DNA of 64,000 bases from Sphingomonas piscis. Lineage in GTDB: Bacteria; Pseudomonadota; Alphaproteobacteria; Sphingomonadales; Sphingomonadaceae. Below are positions 63,700 through 64,000 of this stretch, one piece after another; the first letter of the stretch is position 1; every line of letters begins with the position of its first letter. The notes under the pieces were generated by a model that made no database searches, was not told the DNA's origin, and was given only the letters and a program-made list of their open reading frames with translations. The position numbers and the translations under genes are program-made. The stretch spans positions 2,259,501-2,323,500 of the forward strand of contig NZ_CP049869.1 in assembly GCF_011300455.1 (NCBI RefSeq). Reading direction: 5' to 3'.

Positions 63700-64000
63700 T
63701 CAGTTTTCATGGAAGGACCGGCGGAACGAGCTTGTCAGCGGCTCCAGCGCATATTGTAGCGCCGTGCGCTTCCGGATCGGAATGGTCACCGACACCGGAA
63801 TGCCTGCCCGCAAAGCGTCGTCGCCCCGGAGGTCCGCGACCTTCTTCAGCTCGTCGAGCGGAACGTTCACTTCCGCCGTGTAGAAGGACGTTCCCGACTT
63901 TTCGTCGGTAAGAGCGTCCGCCGACACTCGGGTCACCTTGCCCTGGAGCGCTGGCAAGGAGCGCTCATGCAATGTGTCGAAGCGAACCATCGCCCGATGG
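63700..64000 (-). CDS. HlyD-type type I secretion adaptor, C-terminal part
   Basis: Partial: the frame runs off the right edge, so only about 100 C-terminal residues are visible. They read RFDTLHERSLPALQGKVTRVSADALTDEKSGTSFYTAEVNV and LRAGIPVSVTIPIRKRTALQYALEPLTSSFRRSF, the conserved end of HlyD/PrtE periplasmic adaptor proteins of type I secretion systems. Followed by a terminator. The transporter gene is not in the window. Confidence 0.9.
   Translation of the reverse strand, partial: HRAMVRFDTLHERSLPALQGKVTRVSADALTDEKSGTSFYTAEVNVPLDELKKVADLRGDDALRAGIPVSVTIPIRKRTALQYALEPLTSSFRRSFHEN

Overview
The window is GC-rich chromosomal DNA from an alphaproteobacterium, most likely a sphingomonad (order Sphingomonadales). 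This rests on gene content: CpdR beside an N-formylglutamate amidohydrolase gene, SapC, PhaR, a short AtpC, a small TRASH-like protein inside the atp operon, and an EPS cluster with a WbaP-type initiator. Nothing is a direct taxonomic marker, so the placement is inference.

Layout. 1-3156 is the end of an integrated element: a 5'-truncated TonB-like gene, small unknown genes, a 261-codon unknown frame behind an operator-like repeat, and a tyrosine integrase abutting the 3' end of tRNA-Arg(CCG) (3157-3233). 3261-10253 is core: PhaC-like hydrolase/PhaR, a structured locus with an 18-codon ORF behind an extreme Shine-Dalgarno, a PAS-GGDEF-EAL-PilZ protein, SapC, N-formylglutamate amidohydrolase, CpdR and tRNA-Val(GAC). 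10509-22390 is an exopolysaccharide block (GAF protein, WbaP-like, Wza-like, Wzz-like, glycosyltransferases, O-antigen ligase/polymerase, Wzx-like flippase, F420-hydrogenase-beta-like protein, pyruvyltransferase) in which neighbouring genes alternate strand. An orphan CpaF ATPase (22439-23977) separates it from a second polysaccharide block (24082-35556, one long minus-strand run): two tandem GT-C-like paralogues, methyltransferase, GT2/GtrA pair, epimerase, CDP-glucose pathway enzymes and a two-subunit transketolase. A methyltransferase on the plus strand follows.

36554-41491 is the F1 ATP synthase operon (H-A-G-D-[TRASH protein]-C). 41621-54150 holds a GNAT acetyltransferase, Ada, a DUF1570-like HExxH protein, PriA, PurC, an M16 peptidase, two tiny genes divergent from a LysR regulator with a T-N11-A palindrome between them, a NIPSNAP protein and a DUF2059 protein. 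54278-59482 carries a LeuA-type regulatory-domain protein, ParC, a GGDEF(degenerate)-EAL protein and a ClpP-like protein. 59463-63419 is a tight four-gene Anbu operon (circularly permuted ATP-grasp, alpha-E, transglutaminase, Anbu peptidase). The window ends inside an HlyD-type adaptor gene.

Caution on data quality. Conserved genes (transketolase C subunit, atpC, parC, probably the LeuA-domain gene) each lack one base; in the first three the loss is at a short G/C run. Because atpC and parC are normally essential, I read these as consensus errors, and other frames in this window should be read with that in mind.
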